From: Topomyia yanbarensis
Taxonomy: Eukaryota; Arthropoda; Insecta; Diptera; Culicidae
DNA length: 64,000 nt
Direction of reading: 5' to 3'
NCBI RefSeq assembly: GCF_030247195.1
Contig: NC_080670.1
Span: 45,584,194-45,648,193, forward strand
Made by a program: the position numbers and the translations under genes. Positions 10,661 through 20,989 of the stretch are shown here, piece after piece (position 1 is the stretch's first letter; each line of letters begins with the position of its first letter). The notes beneath the pieces are model-generated. The model was not told the DNA's origin, made no database searches, and worked only from the letters and a program-made list of their open reading frames with translations.

Positions 10661-11150
10661 AAATTTGCGTTCAAAAATCGTGCGATTAAAAATCTTACGT
10701 CTGAAGATCGAATTTAAATCGTGCAATAAAAATCGGTCGGTTGAAATTCGTCAAATTACTAGTCGTTCGAAAAGTACAAAATCAAACGATTAAGAATCGC
10801 CCGACTAAAAATCGTGCAATAAGAAAAACGTGCGATTAAAAATCGCTCTATTAGAAATAGCGCGATAAGAAATTGATAAAACTTCGTATGATTACAAATT
10901 GTGCAATTAAAAATCCCACGATCAAAAATCGCGCGATTGAATATTGTACGATTAAAACTCCCGCGATTAAAAATCGTTCGATTAAAATTCGATCGACAAA
11001 AATCGTGTAATCGCACGACCACACGACTAAAAGTCACACGAATAAAAAAATGATACGGTTGAAAATCATCACATTCATTTTTACAATTTTTAGTCATGCG
11101 AATCGTAGGATTACGAATCATACGATTAACAGTCGTTCGATTAAAATATT
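10661..11150. repeat. 15-bp minisatellite with a self-complementary unit
   Basis: The unit CGATTAAAAATCGTG (15 bp) is repeated about 30 times with variation. Each good unit contains the short hairpin CGATTAAAAATCG. Because the period is a multiple of three, the minus strand reads as a five-residue repeat over about 10940-11035 (FNRTI, FNRGS, FNRTI, FNRAI, FDRGI). This only superficially recalls pentapeptide-repeat proteins; the open frame (10759-11121, minus) has no other support. Confidence 0.8.
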
Positions 11151-11157
11151 GCTTCCT

Positions 11158-11252
11158 GCGGGTTTGGGATAGGGTTGGAGATTGTGATAAACCGAAAAAG
11201 AGGTGAATACCCCTAAGGTTAAAACCTCGATAATGAAAACAAAAAAAAATCC
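11158..11252 (+). mobile_element. SINE fragment (Feilai-like 3' half)
   Basis: GAAAAAGAGGTGAATACCCC followed by AAGGTTAAAACCTCGATAAT matches the body of the SINEs at 961 and 62011. The tRNA-like head is missing or too diverged. It ends in an A-rich tail. Confidence 0.6.
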
Positions 11253-11330
11253 AACGCTTTTTAAATCGGATTATTCCGCTTTATTACTTTTTCCAAAGTG
11301 ATCTTTTCTGTGAAAATTTTATAAAAAAAA

Positions 11331-11385
11331 CCTGTTTTAATCCACCTAGCGGTGCAATTGTGCCTTTCTCATTTCTCTAAACTAT
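11331..11385. repeat. Dispersed-repeat motif (GCAATTGTGCCTTTCTCAT type)
   Basis: TTAATCCACCTAGCGGTGCA followed by ATTGTGCCTTTCTCATTTCTC resembles the reverse complement of the GAGAAAGGCAAAAATG end at 14350 and 14870. A similar fragment lies near 5820-5845. It probably marks one end of an abundant aedine repeat. Confidence 0.5.
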
Positions 11386-12417
11386 GGCACGGAGGCTATT
11401 TATGTTCAACATAATTGTGGAAATGTCCTACGGTGTCGACGGTGAAACACTTGAAACAAAAATTAAAGGGTTGTGTACAGGACACGACCGCGGTGACATT
11501 AAAAATATAGCTTTTTTATCTATCACACATATCGACACACGTTCTTGTTCACTCGCCTGTTTTCATATGTTACAATTTGCTATATACCCTCCCCATTAAA
11601 ACATAATTTATTGAAGGTCTTTTAACGGTAATCTATTAATTAATCAAGTATCTCACTAGGTGATTGGCATTATTTGGCTGATCCATCTAGTAAAAATAGG
11701 CTGGTCTGGTGTGATGAGGAAACCCACGCCCGCCAACGGAAATATACAGATTCTCCATAAAATATGAAATTTCATTTTCCATTTAAATTTTCAATAATGT
11801 ACTAATGAACTTAAGTAAACAATCTTAAGTGTAAGTATTTCTTGATCGATTAGTGGTGGAAAAATGAAATTATTTGATAAATTACATTGTTATGCAACTT
11901 TCGCACTACCAGTTAAAACGGGTTTTTATGCTATCTTGGTGACATTTTTCTTGTTGCTAATTATTAAAACGTGTTATAACTCTGTAGTGTAAACATTGTA
12001 TTATTAAACCAATTCTGCAGCGTTTTAGTTATATAGGTGTTTTATGTGGTAATAGGACTGACATAATTATATCTTCAGTACAGCGGTTTGTTTCATAATT
12101 TAAAACAGATTTATTTTAAAATTTAAATTAGTATACCCAACCGTATTTGTTGTATACCTTAAAACGTAATTAGAACTGTGTTTTAAATACATAGGGTAGG
12201 ACAGATGTTCTGACTGGTTAAACTGGGAAAACAATTTTAAGTCCAGTAACGCTTAAGACATGGCTTGAATTTGAATCGAAAAAGAACACCCGCTTCAACT
12301 GCTGCTGGGACGGTAAGTTCTGTTTTAAAATTTTCCGTTGTGTGCAGTACGAAACAAAAGTGTTTGAAATTAGAAAACAAAAAGTTCTGCTGGGAATGTG
12401 ATTGTTTCCGATGCAAT
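11386..12417. other. AT-rich stretch with no supported gene
   Basis: The frame at 11384-11599 (71 codons) resembles nothing I know. No terminal inverted repeats or target duplications were seen. It may be the inside of the element whose end lies at 11331. Confidence 0.3.
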
Positions 12418-12419
12418 TA

Positions 12420-12536
12420 CACTCAGATTTTTCACGCAGGGGATACAGGCCTTGTAAATGAAAACCGCGTAAATTTAAAAAAACGCGTTAATGAAAACCG
12501 CGTAAATTTCAAAATCTGCGTAAAAAAACCTGAGTG
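12420..12536. mobile_element. Small TA-flanked MITE (117 bp)
   Basis: The left end CACTCAGATTTTTCACGCAG and the inverted right end CACTCAGGTTTTTTTACGCAG are flanked by TA (12418-12419, 12537-12538). The inside is a 33-bp unit beginning AATGAAAACCGCGTAAATTT, present twice in tandem (12457-12522). A related but decayed end lies at 18965-18990. Confidence 0.8.
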
Positions 12537-12745
12537 TACTCTCCTATATAAAATACTACGCTGCTGAACAGTGCAATAACAACAGAAGCACGTTGTCAGA
12601 TGCCTTACTGATAAAAAACATATAACCGAAATATGAAACATGAAAACCAATAGGCTCTTTACCCTACAAAGCGCCGTAAACATGGATTAACAAGTTACAA
12701 CGCACACGCATGCATAAAAATATATTTTTTTTCAAACGCAACACT

Positions 12746-13246
12746 CTTAAGGTTCAAGTTACCTTTTTTAAGCATGTGTTAGAAATGAACGCTTGGTAGT
12801 GTGCGTAGGAAAATTTGTGTTCAGCTTTGCCACCGGATTATCCGTTTAAACCTTTTTAAAACTCTAAAAGAAGAATATCAGTCGATTTATTAGATCATCA
12901 CGATTCAATTCATGCAAAATACCTGCTGGAAAAACCACCGACTTAGCTAAATGGTGCTTTTGAAAAAGTGGCTGTGGTTTTTTCATTGCGCAGTTGTGTT
13001 GCGTACCCCAGCTCGGTGTGGTAGTGTGATAAAAAATCACAGCCACTTTTTCAAAAGCACCATCCAGCTAAGCCGATGGTTTTTCCAGCAGGTATTTTGC
13101 ATGAATTGAATCGTGATGATCTAATAAATCGACTGATATTCTTCTTTTAGAGTTTTTAAAAGGTTTAAATAGATAATCTGGTGGCAAAGCTGAACACAAT
13201 TTTTCTTACGCATACTACCAAGCCTTGAGGTAACTTGAGCCTTAAG
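12746..13246. mobile_element. Foldback element with ~220-bp inverted arms
   Basis: The left arm at 12746-12983 and right arm at 13031-13246 are reverse complements with few differences, around a 47-bp loop. The left arm has about 25 extra bases near 12772-12791. The outer ends read CTTAAGGTTCAAGTTACC and, inverted, CTTAAGGCTCAAGTTACC. A transcript would form a very long hairpin. I found no certain target duplication. It could also be two inverted copies of one repeat, but the short loop favours a foldback element. Confidence 0.85.
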
Positions 13247-13338
13247 CAGCACACACCGTATTGAATTAAATCCAAACCACCCCGCCCACCCACTTTGCAA
13301 ATCATTCTGTGACACCATGCTGGTACCCGACAAATCCG

Positions 13339-13650
13339 CACACGGCCACCGCTGCCGAAAATGCATAGCGTCTACCGCTTATTGTAATGCCCAGACGCTG
13401 CAGTCATGATCTTACCCGTTCGACATAAGAACAAAAACTGATTCAAACGGGTAGAGGTGACCTATTTATAAACTAACCGTATATGGTTTAGTCACTTAGG
13501 TGCGAGTGTGTGCAAATGCCAACGTTACCGAAAATCGATAGCGCTTATTGCATCGCCCGGAGACGACGTTGCTCGTGTGGGATAAGAGCAACAACTGATT
13601 TAAACGGACATGCGTTGCTTCTATTTATGACTTTTCGTGTTTCATTGAGC
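13339..13650 (+). repeat. Diverged ~170-bp duplication with TATTTAT motifs
   Basis: Segments at about 13339-13475 and 13517-13640 share blocks in the same order: CCGAAAAT, ATAGCG, CTTATTG, then ATAAGARCAA and AACTGATT.AAACGG, then CTATTTAT. The first carries TATTTATAAACTAACC, which is promoter-like. This looks like an old tandem duplication of a regulatory or repeat-terminal sequence. Confidence 0.5.
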
Positions 13651-14029
13651 AACTAAGCTGCCCTCTTTTGACGGCTGTGTCTGAGAAATCTGCCTCACGA
13701 ATGGTATTTTTCCCGTTTTTTGTGAACTTTTTAATTTTACCAATTTCCAAAAGTCTACTTTTATTGGGGAGATATTAAATTATTACCAATATTTAAGTTA
13801 GGTGTTTCTGAATCGGTTGGTGCATGAATGATTAAAATCCATCTAGTAATATCGGAGTTATAAGCGTGCAAACCTTACATAGTTTCGTTACATGGGAGAT
13901 AGTTTAGATTTTAGAATGACACCTAGCCCCAGATAGTGGAGTAAGACATTTTTAATGTCAATAAATATCATACTCCATTAGCCTAATCAGCATTAGATCA
14001 ATGTTATCTGCTTGCTAACTCATTTTGTC

Positions 14030-14256
14030 ATGCGGGGATGGGTATGTGAGGAGGGCGAAAGTCCCATGAACGAACGACTCCCCAGCATAAATTGGTATGC
14101 TTTGTAATATAGTGGTGGTTTAAAGATGATGGGGTTGAAAGGGAGGGGTATGAGGTGGTGGTCTGAGGGGTGATTTAAGGAGATTTTTAAAGGAGGGGAG
14201 TGAACAGTAGAGGGGGGGGTGTAACCCCTCTCCGTAAACCATCAACTACGCCCCTG
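14030..14256. other. G-rich stretch on the plus strand
   Basis: Plus-strand G runs (GGGGTTGAAAGGGAGGGG, GGAGGGGAGTG, a run of 8 G) are clustered at about 14127-14220. The stretch ends in AACCCCTCTCCG and CTACGCCCCTG. Some G runs are close enough for a G-quadruplex. The CTACGCCCCTG end resembles the termini of hAT-type elements, but I found no partner end. Confidence 0.35.
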
Positions 14257-14304
14257 TTAAAATCCAGAAACCTTATGCGAGTCGAAAAAAAAATTTATTA
14301 TTAG

Positions 14305-14886
14305 GGATTAGGTTGACGTTTTTCAGAGTGATTGCATAACCTTTCTATATGAGAAAGGCAAAAATGTGCAAAATCCAAAAAAGTGAATCTTCGTCAAATT
14401 TTTTTCGTGTTTGCATTAAATCTCGACGTTTTATGCACCTTGAATACATTTAGCATCAAAAATAAAAATTCTATTTTTAATTTTTCCTATAGTTTTTATG
14501 AGAAATTTCTGTGTGGCCGCACTCTGAAACCCGTAATTCCGGAACCAGAATTCCGATCGATCCAAAATTCAATAGCAGCCGATGGGAAGGTTACACCTTT
14601 CATTTGAGACTAAGTTTGGGCAAATCGGTCCAGCCATCTCTGAGAAAAATGAGTGACATTATTTGACACATACGCACATACATACACACACATACACACA
14701 CACATACACACACATACACACACATACACACACATACATACACACATACACACACACACATACAGACTTTTTCCGATCTCGACGAACTGAGTCGAATGGG
14801 ATATGACACTCGGCCCTCCGGGCCGGGATTAGGTTGACGTTTTTCAGAGTGATTGCATAACCTTTCTATATGAGAAAGGCAAAAAT
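14305..14886. repeat. Repeat bounded by 61-bp direct repeats
   Basis: The 61-bp block from GGATTAGGTTGACGTTTTTC to GAGAAAGGCAAAAAT occurs at 14305-14365 and again, apparently identical, at 14826-14886. Between them lie an AT-rich stretch, an AC-rich microsatellite and the motif TTCCGATCTCGACGAACTGA at 14771-14790. The TTCCGATCTCGA...GGGATTAG...GAAAGGCAA architecture recurs at 33829-33935, so it belongs to a dispersed family. Confidence 0.75.
14668..14765. repeat. (ACACAT)n / (AC)n microsatellite
   Basis: About 98 bp of ACACATACACAC-type units with sporadic ACATAC interruptions. On the minus strand it makes a low-complexity Cys/Val frame that is not a gene. Confidence 0.95.
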
Positions 14887-14895
14887 ATTCAAATA

Positions 14896-15203
14896 GGGTA
14901 AACGCACCCTTATTCATCTCAATAGTCAGGATGTCACATTATTTCGTCGATAACTATGCTTACAGTGATCGGATTGCGCTTATATAGATGTCAACGGCTT
15001 TGCTTCATTCCTAAGAAGCAGTACCACAAAAAATGCAAAATGCTTGCGTTTGAGCGAAGCGAAAAGTCAAGCTCAACGCACCCTTATTCATCCTGCTATT
15101 TAAACTAATACGTTGAATAGAGATAGCAGATACTGCTCTAACTCGTGTGTTTAAATGGGTGAGATGAATAGATGTGCTAAAACGAATTAGGCCTCAGTAA
15201 CCC
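14896..15203. mobile_element. TA-flanked MITE, GGGTWA-ended (308 bp)
   Basis: The left end is GGGTAAACGCACCCTTATTC. The right end, inverted, is GGGTTACTGAGGCC; both carry a subterminal TATTCATCTCA motif. TA flanks both ends (14894-14895, 15204-15205). The ends resemble those of the element at 37299-37976. An inner CGCACCCTTATTCATC motif is repeated near 15078. Confidence 0.65.
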
Positions 15204-15205
15204 TA

Positions 15206-17200
15206 TATCTTCAATACAAATTACCTTATTCTGTTTTGTGTCAAACCATGACCCCATTGAGGAAATTTAAAATTTCCAAATTAAGTGTAACCTATAAAAT
15301 AGATGCGATCTAACAAGAGAATTGTAATGACACTCACTAATTGGTCCATACAACGTTACTTGGCCTTGGTGGGGTGTTACATAAATTTTTTGATTATTAT
15401 TTTTCAATGTAATTCTGATTTTGTAAGTGGCTTTATATTAAACAAGCGTATGATTCAGGACTGTGACACGTAAAAAATGCTCAGAAATTATTGGAAAGAA
15501 TAATGGGTATTTTATTAAATTACAAATAAATCTTTGCAAGAGATTTGAAATCAACAGAGCTAGAAATTTATATTCCAAACTTTGTATTCCGCATATTTGC
15601 AAATACCAAATTAAAAATAAAAAATCCTGCAAATATATCTGACCATCCTCCAGAACCTCACCGCGCAGCAATTGCTGAGAAACGCCCTTTCGTTATCCAT
15701 AGATTTGCTTGTCTTTTCGACCACCAGCATGCCCATTATAGGAGAAATAGTCCTCCAACCGATATGCCTGGGGATTACTATTTTAGGCGAATAATATAAA
15801 TTGAAACAGAAACAGAACATTGATTGCAATTAATTATTTCTCACCAGGCCGAGCGCTGCGGCCTTTGGCTCGTATGCAAAACGGCAGAAAATGTGGCTGG
15901 GAAGGTGGACACCCGCGGACACACTGCGCGCTGCTGCTGCCGTGTGGGTTGTGATGTTGATCCACTTTTTTGCGCGCTTGCATCTTGGCGAATAAACAAG
16001 GAAGCAAAAGTTTAATTAGACCAGTAATTAGTTGACCAAATGGCAGGCAAATGCAGATGGTCGTCGGATTCGTTGCATTCGTTGGCCGGATCGGTAGGCA
16101 ACCGAGATACGTTAACATCTGCAACACTGCGGGAGAGTCTAATCAGGTTGAAGTGACACACTGATGTTGGTTGGCCACATAAGGAATAACCATGTGAATC
16201 GTTACATTGTCGATGCAGTGGACAGTACCCAGTCTAGGAAAACTTAGATACTGCAATTCTGTTGCGAAAATGGGACTTTTTGCTTCAGCGGACTTTGCGA
16301 TTCTTAGGAACTCAAACAAAACCTTTTCTGAATTATTCACCGCTTCTCTACTAGTTGGACAACTGTAACCTTCGCTATAGGTTAAAAGAAGCATTATACT
16401 TGCATTGCATTGGGTTGTTGGGAGACTTTGTCCGAATTGAATTCGTGGATATTTTGGGACTTGATCCGTTGTTTTTCATAAAAGTTCATATCAATACAAC
16501 GAATATGCATTTTCAATGATATCATTACATGACAAGTCGTCTTAGTTTTCACATGACATACTTGAAAATATGTTTAATTCAAAATTCAAAAGATGTACTA
16601 AGAAAAAAATGTATTTCATAACGATTGGTTTGAGTTTCGCTCTTGGAAAATCTGGCTCCTCGGAGTGCAACACTTACCCAAACGAATAGAAAATGAACTT
16701 CTACACAATAGATTCCGTTGGTGTTGAAGATACAAAATAGATCAACAGTTCATTGTTAAACTTCTGTGGGCAGTAATTGGGGATCTGAACCAAGATTTTT
16801 TTTAAAATAATACGGGGCAAAGATTTCCACAGGTATTTTTTTCTAAAGCTGAAAACATTTTTTTCGATGCATGAGTCAGGTCTTGAATCTGAGAAATTGA
16901 ATTACATCGTTTAAGCAAATGGAATAGTTGGAATAAGCTCGCAGATCAAACCCTTGCGAGGGAACATTGTTTTAAAAAATGCAAAAATAAAAACTAGAAC
17001 AATTGTCAAGTAGATCAGATTACAACTCAGATCGTGTCGAGAGCTTTCCTAGAGGATATTAAACACAAGAGTGTAAGATGCGCGTGTCGCGTTTAACATG
17101 AACACGATTAAAACAATGGCGTAACACGCGTCCCCTTCTTCCAGTGGCGGATTGCATTGCTAGGTACATAATCTAACTGGAGTTTTAGTTATAGCTACAT
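15206..17200. other. Mostly single-copy-looking stretch
   Basis: No transposon ends were recognised. The GC-richer segment at 15845-16130 contains CTGCTGCTGC-type codon-like runs, but its longest frames (63 and 97 codons, opposite strands) have no recognisable family. It could be a non-coding exon, a promoter region or intron sequence. Confidence 0.35.
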
Positions 17201-17218
17201 TTAGTTCTACTGACACAT

Positions 17219-17952
17219 TTATCCACCCAGCGGAATGCCACAAAGAGAAATACGGCCCAGCTCAAGTCGCGTGAAAATTGCGGGGTGCCTAAACAACACA
17301 ATCATCCCGAAGGGTTCCACCGGGAAGACGGGTGAACAAAAAAAAAACACATTACATGACAACGTAACAAAAGAACTTGTTATTGCACCCGACGGTCCCC
17401 CCCCCCCGTCCTCTTCTATTCCGCGATCAGTCGAGATGGGGTGTTGTTCAGTGGTAAATTCGTCACGCATTGCCCTCCGAATTCCCACCTGCAAGAGTTA
17501 AGAATGTGGCAAAAAGTGCCGCCTGCGCAGCAACCGGGCTCCAACGACGACGAAACTCGTTGAACGATGTGAGCTCCAATTTCGATGCTAATTCGACAAT
17601 TGTTACCTAGTGGGACGAGGCTTCTGAAAGATGTGAACCTTGCAGGTGTGTGTAGATCTTCCACGAAGACGCAAATGTGTGGTGACCCGAAGCGATGATC
17701 TGACGGTTCCGTTGTGGTGCCGTTGTGGTGGGTTGGTGGAAAAGTGCCTATGGAAATTCTGTGGCAGCTCTCTGGTAGTTCTGAAGAAATTATGACCGAC
17801 CGAGTGTGAAGCGCTGCCCTTGTTTTCTGGCACACCGCCGATGGTAGTTTTGTTGCTGTTCTGTTTACTATGATTATTACAACTATCATAAAGACGTGGT
17901 TATGAGTGGGAAGACAAGTAAGGGTGGAACATACTGAAAACAAGCAAGGCAT
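17219..17952 (-). other. GC-richer single-copy segment with an unrecognised 178-codon frame
   Basis: The minus strand is open for 178 codons (17416-17952), the longest frame in the window that is not low-complexity repeat. Its translation has no motif, signal peptide pattern or repeat I recognise, and neither strand shows a convincing start context. A run of nine or more C near 17397-17407 lies at the 3' edge. It may be a chance frame in GC-richer DNA; a host exon is possible but unsupported. Confidence 0.2.
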
Positions 17953-18129
17953 ACATAACGAACGCTAATCATACGTTTGTTGGCAATGCAGCTTAGAACG
18001 AGGGGTCGATATATAGAGTATTTTTTGTTGTATTGTCTATGGAACGAATACTATTTTAATCATTACTAGCCATGTTTGTTACGGCTTATCTTGTCGGCCC
18101 TAGCGAAATCCCTCGGTCGGTGTACACCC

Positions 18130-18200
18130 AAAACTCTACGGTAAGCAGGGCCGTCGAGAGCCGCATCGGGCCCCAAGGCTTGTATTACTGCCGGGCCCTT
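18130..18200. repeat. CAGGGCCGTCGAGAG-type transposon end motif
   Basis: AGCAGGGCCGTCGAGAGCC followed by GGGCCCCAAGGC and GCCGGGCCC matches the class of GC-rich ends seen at about 61540-61600, and less closely at 48110-48180. CAGGGCCG is a common hAT-like terminal sequence. No matching opposite end was found here. Confidence 0.35.
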
Positions 18201-18904
18201 TTAAACCTAAGCCCTCTAATTCAGTATGAGTTAGTACCTCTTCAGTTATGAGAAACTCGTGAGTACGTGGTTTGTATTAGTCTCCGGTTGACTTCTATTG
18301 CCACATCCACAGATAGCGTGCCAGACAGGTGAATTTCGACAGGTTCCTATTCCTATTAGCTACGAGTTTTTCAATTTACGGGTACTCAGAAATCAGAAAT
18401 CAGTAGCCTCTAGCTCAAATGGCACGTTCCCCATGTTGATCGGAGATTTGTGCCTTGCCATGAATCGTCTTTTCATGCCCTTATTCAAACATGGCGTAGT
18501 GATCTGTCGCAGTTTGACAGTAGCGATCGCTTCATTTCACAACAATCGTTATTTTGTATGGGACACTTTTCAAATGCCTCTGTCACGTCGGTTTTTTCGG
18601 TGATAGAACGCCTAGACATAGACGTCTACTCGTTAATCCTGCTACGGAAACGACCATATTGTTGAAGTACGGGCCAAAGGGAATCTTCAAGATCCGCCTT
18701 TTCCACTTTTCCAAAATCTTCTAAGCTCTTTGCAAATAGGAAATGTAATAAAAGCGGAAACCGTGGTTAGAGCAAAACCCGGGCAAAAAACTTGACCAAG
18801 TCCTTGACAAGTACCTTCAAAAGGATTTATTATTTTTGCTAAAATCATGTTAATTGCAAAATCATAAATCATCACATTTCCTGCAATCGCTTAGTGTTTT
18901 GCAT

Positions 18905-18990
18905 TCAATGTAACGCGGTTTTTACACTGATTTTGCAAGCAACGCGGGATTTCTACATGGTACGTATCCCCTGTGTAAAAAATCTTAGTG
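18905..18990. mobile_element. Decayed relative of the 12420 MITE
   Basis: The right end GTATCCCCTGTGTAAAAAAT followed by CTTAGTG is the reverse complement of the left end at 12420 (CACT.AGATTTTT.ACRCAGGGGATAC). The left end is degraded. Confidence 0.45.
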
Positions 18991-19015
18991 CCGATGAAGA
19001 TGTCAGAGAAGCGCA

Positions 19016-19112
19016 CCCAAGTAACAATTTAAGTTTTATAGCACGCCACAAGTGCAATCTAAGTTTTATGAGTGGCTATAAAACTATCATAAAACCTCAA
19101 TTGTTACTAGGG
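19016..19112. mobile_element. Short palindromic MITE
   Basis: CCCAAGTAACAATTTAAG at the left and TCAATTGTTACTAGGG at the right are inverted copies, continuing inward as TTTTATAG / CTATAAAA. About 97 bp; a hairpin-forming miniature element with no coding capacity. Confidence 0.6.
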
Positions 19113-19269
19113 CAACGTGGGTTAGCCTACACCATAATATACCGCAAAGAACTATTTTTAGAAGAATTGGTTATTGATAACTATATCCAACTCCTTACGT
19201 TCCATAGCCCTGGTCTTCTAGTTCTAGTTATTTTCGTCGGCCTATTTCCGCTAAGAGGCCAAATAGGTG

Positions 19270-19456
19270 ATTCCCACTATCTGGACTAGATATCGACCCA
19301 TCAATACACAGACCAAGACCAATGGCTTTACTTCCTTTCCGAAGCAAGGCTTGACCACAGATTTTTACCACCTCAGAAACAACCTCGTCTGGGATTGAAT
19401 CCAGACCAACTGGGGTGAGTGACGGTCATGCTTACCACTCAACCCCCGGCCCCGTC
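19270..19456 (-). mobile_element. tRNA-derived SINE on the minus strand, non-Feilai
   Basis: Read on the minus strand, GTTGAGTGGTAAGC is an A-box-like motif (about 19429-19444) and GGATTCAATCC at 19392-19402 is a B-box-like motif. An unrelated body follows. The body differs from the Feilai-like copies. The tRNA-like head is imperfect, so this is a SINE or a decayed tRNA pseudogene. Confidence 0.45.
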
Positions 19457-19627
19457 TAATGGCAGTCTAAATTATTTAGTTCGTAATGCATTTAATTGTC
19501 GCTTTTTGACAATAATCCTTTACGTCATCCGCCCAGTAAGAGTCATTCTACGTTAGCCCGAGAAATATGACAAAGCGAACCATGAATTTTCACGGATTTG
19601 TTTGGAGGCTTCAAGTCTTCATTATTA

Positions 19628-19794
19628 GGTTTGTTCCAGTACACGAAAGTTGCTCCGAAGCAAAAAATACTTGCTCCTTTTTGCTCCGGTTTGCTACCAG
19701 AAGAAGAAAAAAGAGAAGAAGAGCATACAGGAACGATTTTCTCCCTGTTTGCTCCGGAGTACTTCCAGTTTCTCCTGGTATACTGAAACAAACC
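19628..19794. mobile_element. MITE with GGTTTGTTCCAGTA ends (167 bp)
   Basis: The left end GGTTTGTTCCAGTACAC and the inverted right end GGTTTGTTTCAGTATAC form terminal inverted repeats of about 17 bp. TTGCTCC-type motifs are repeated inside. Open frames crossing it on both strands are by-products of the palindromic layout. Confidence 0.65.
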
Positions 19795-19954
19795 AATTTG
19801 CGAATCAAAGCGAGATTGACTCACAGATGGCAAGTATGTAAAAATGATTATGGGACATTTGACATCCGTCAAACTACGGTGATTTTTTTTGGTATTAACG
19901 AAACCTTCTCTAATATCTTCAACACGGAATCCAAAACGGCAAGAAAAACGTTAG

Positions 19955-20052
19955 GTAAGTTATAGAAATCTATCAAAGATATAACTGCAAAAATCTGACG
20001 TTACTTAAATAATTTTCTGTTTTAATAACCGCTGACATTGGTTATTTTTCAG
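19955..20052 (+). other. Possible 98-bp intron
   Basis: A strong donor TTAG/GTAAGT lies at 19951-19960. A pyrimidine-rich GGTTATTTTTCAG acceptor ends at 20052, just before the THAP-like segment. Both flanks can be read in one frame across the junction. The size suits mosquito short introns. Without transcript data this is inference. Confidence 0.35.
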
Positions 20053-20346
20053 AAAAGAAAAAATGTGTTGTTCACGCGTGCCTGTGCTATTTTGGTGCAT
20101 CCGGAAGTTTTACCACCTTTTTTCAAAATTCCCTATCCAGTGTTTCATAAATGAAAGCAGCTCTTGCACTTCTCCGGTAAGCGCCGAAATTATATGTTCA
20201 GCTCATTTCACTTCGGCGGATATTATTGCAAGTAAGAAAAGCTATGAAAACTGCATATCCTTCCTTCATTGGACGGACGGACTCTCCGACGTAATGCACG
20301 TTCATGGTCGCAATATGACAAAAATAACCTTTTATAATTCAGAGTA
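20053..20346 (+). pseudogene. THAP-type zinc-finger remnant
   Basis: The first frame after the possible acceptor reads KKKCVVHACLCYFGASGSF, giving the C-x4-C pair and following aromatic residues of a THAP domain. It stops near 20151. After a frame change the sequence reads EIICSAHFTSADII (about 20188-20229), matching the conserved C-x2-H-F...D of the same domain at the right distance. THAP fingers bind DNA and occur in P-element-like transposases and host regulators. One frameshift separates the halves, so it is a pseudogene or a sequencing or assembly error. No transposase body was recognised downstream. Confidence 0.45.
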
Positions 20347-20351
20347 GGTTT

Positions 20352-20985
20352 TGCAATACTTCAAAACTTCATGAGCTATAACTTTACCAAATTGCGCAAT
20401 AAAGTAAAAGTAATTTCTTACCATCACTTTTATATTCCATATCAAAATAATTTGTATTTATCTGTCAAAATATCGTTTAGAAATTCACTTTCTCCCATCA
20501 TCCTTTTTGTAATTGCAGGCCTGACAGACAGGTGTCTCACAACACGTTTTAGTTTTGCTTTGATTCTTCAATATTGTCTATGATTACTCTCTCGCCATCT
20601 GATGGTCAACATTCAGCGTTCGATCGCGAATTGCAACAGTATCAGCATGCGGTGTGGATGCTCTAAATGGCATTCAGTCGGGGTTACACTTATTTTGTCA
20701 AAATTTCATGTTTGTAAACAGAAAATCTTATTCCGATAATTTGGTTGTTACTAAAGTTTCGCTGGCAAAAATTTAAAAATGACCAGCGAAGAGCGACAAA
20801 TTTTGCGAAAAATGGAATTCCCTGGCCCGAGAGGCACTCCCCATAATTGGTAATTTAAGAAACATCTCAAATGAATTTATTGTATGATTAACCCTTCCGC
20901 AGAAGGTCTGATTAATGATCTCTATAGAGCTATGAAGCCGTAAAGCATATGTTTTGTATGCAAATATAGAACATATCTAAAGCCA
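20352..20985. other. AT-rich stretch with no supported gene
   Basis: It holds only short frames. One of 24 codons at 20779-20853 has a good AAAATG start but no recognisable family. Confidence 0.3.
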
Positions 20986-20989
20986 TTAA

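Noticed and set aside
14600..14917. 105-codon minus-strand frame with a cysteine/valine tract.
   Set aside because: The tract is the AC microsatellite; the rest lies in the 61-bp repeats.
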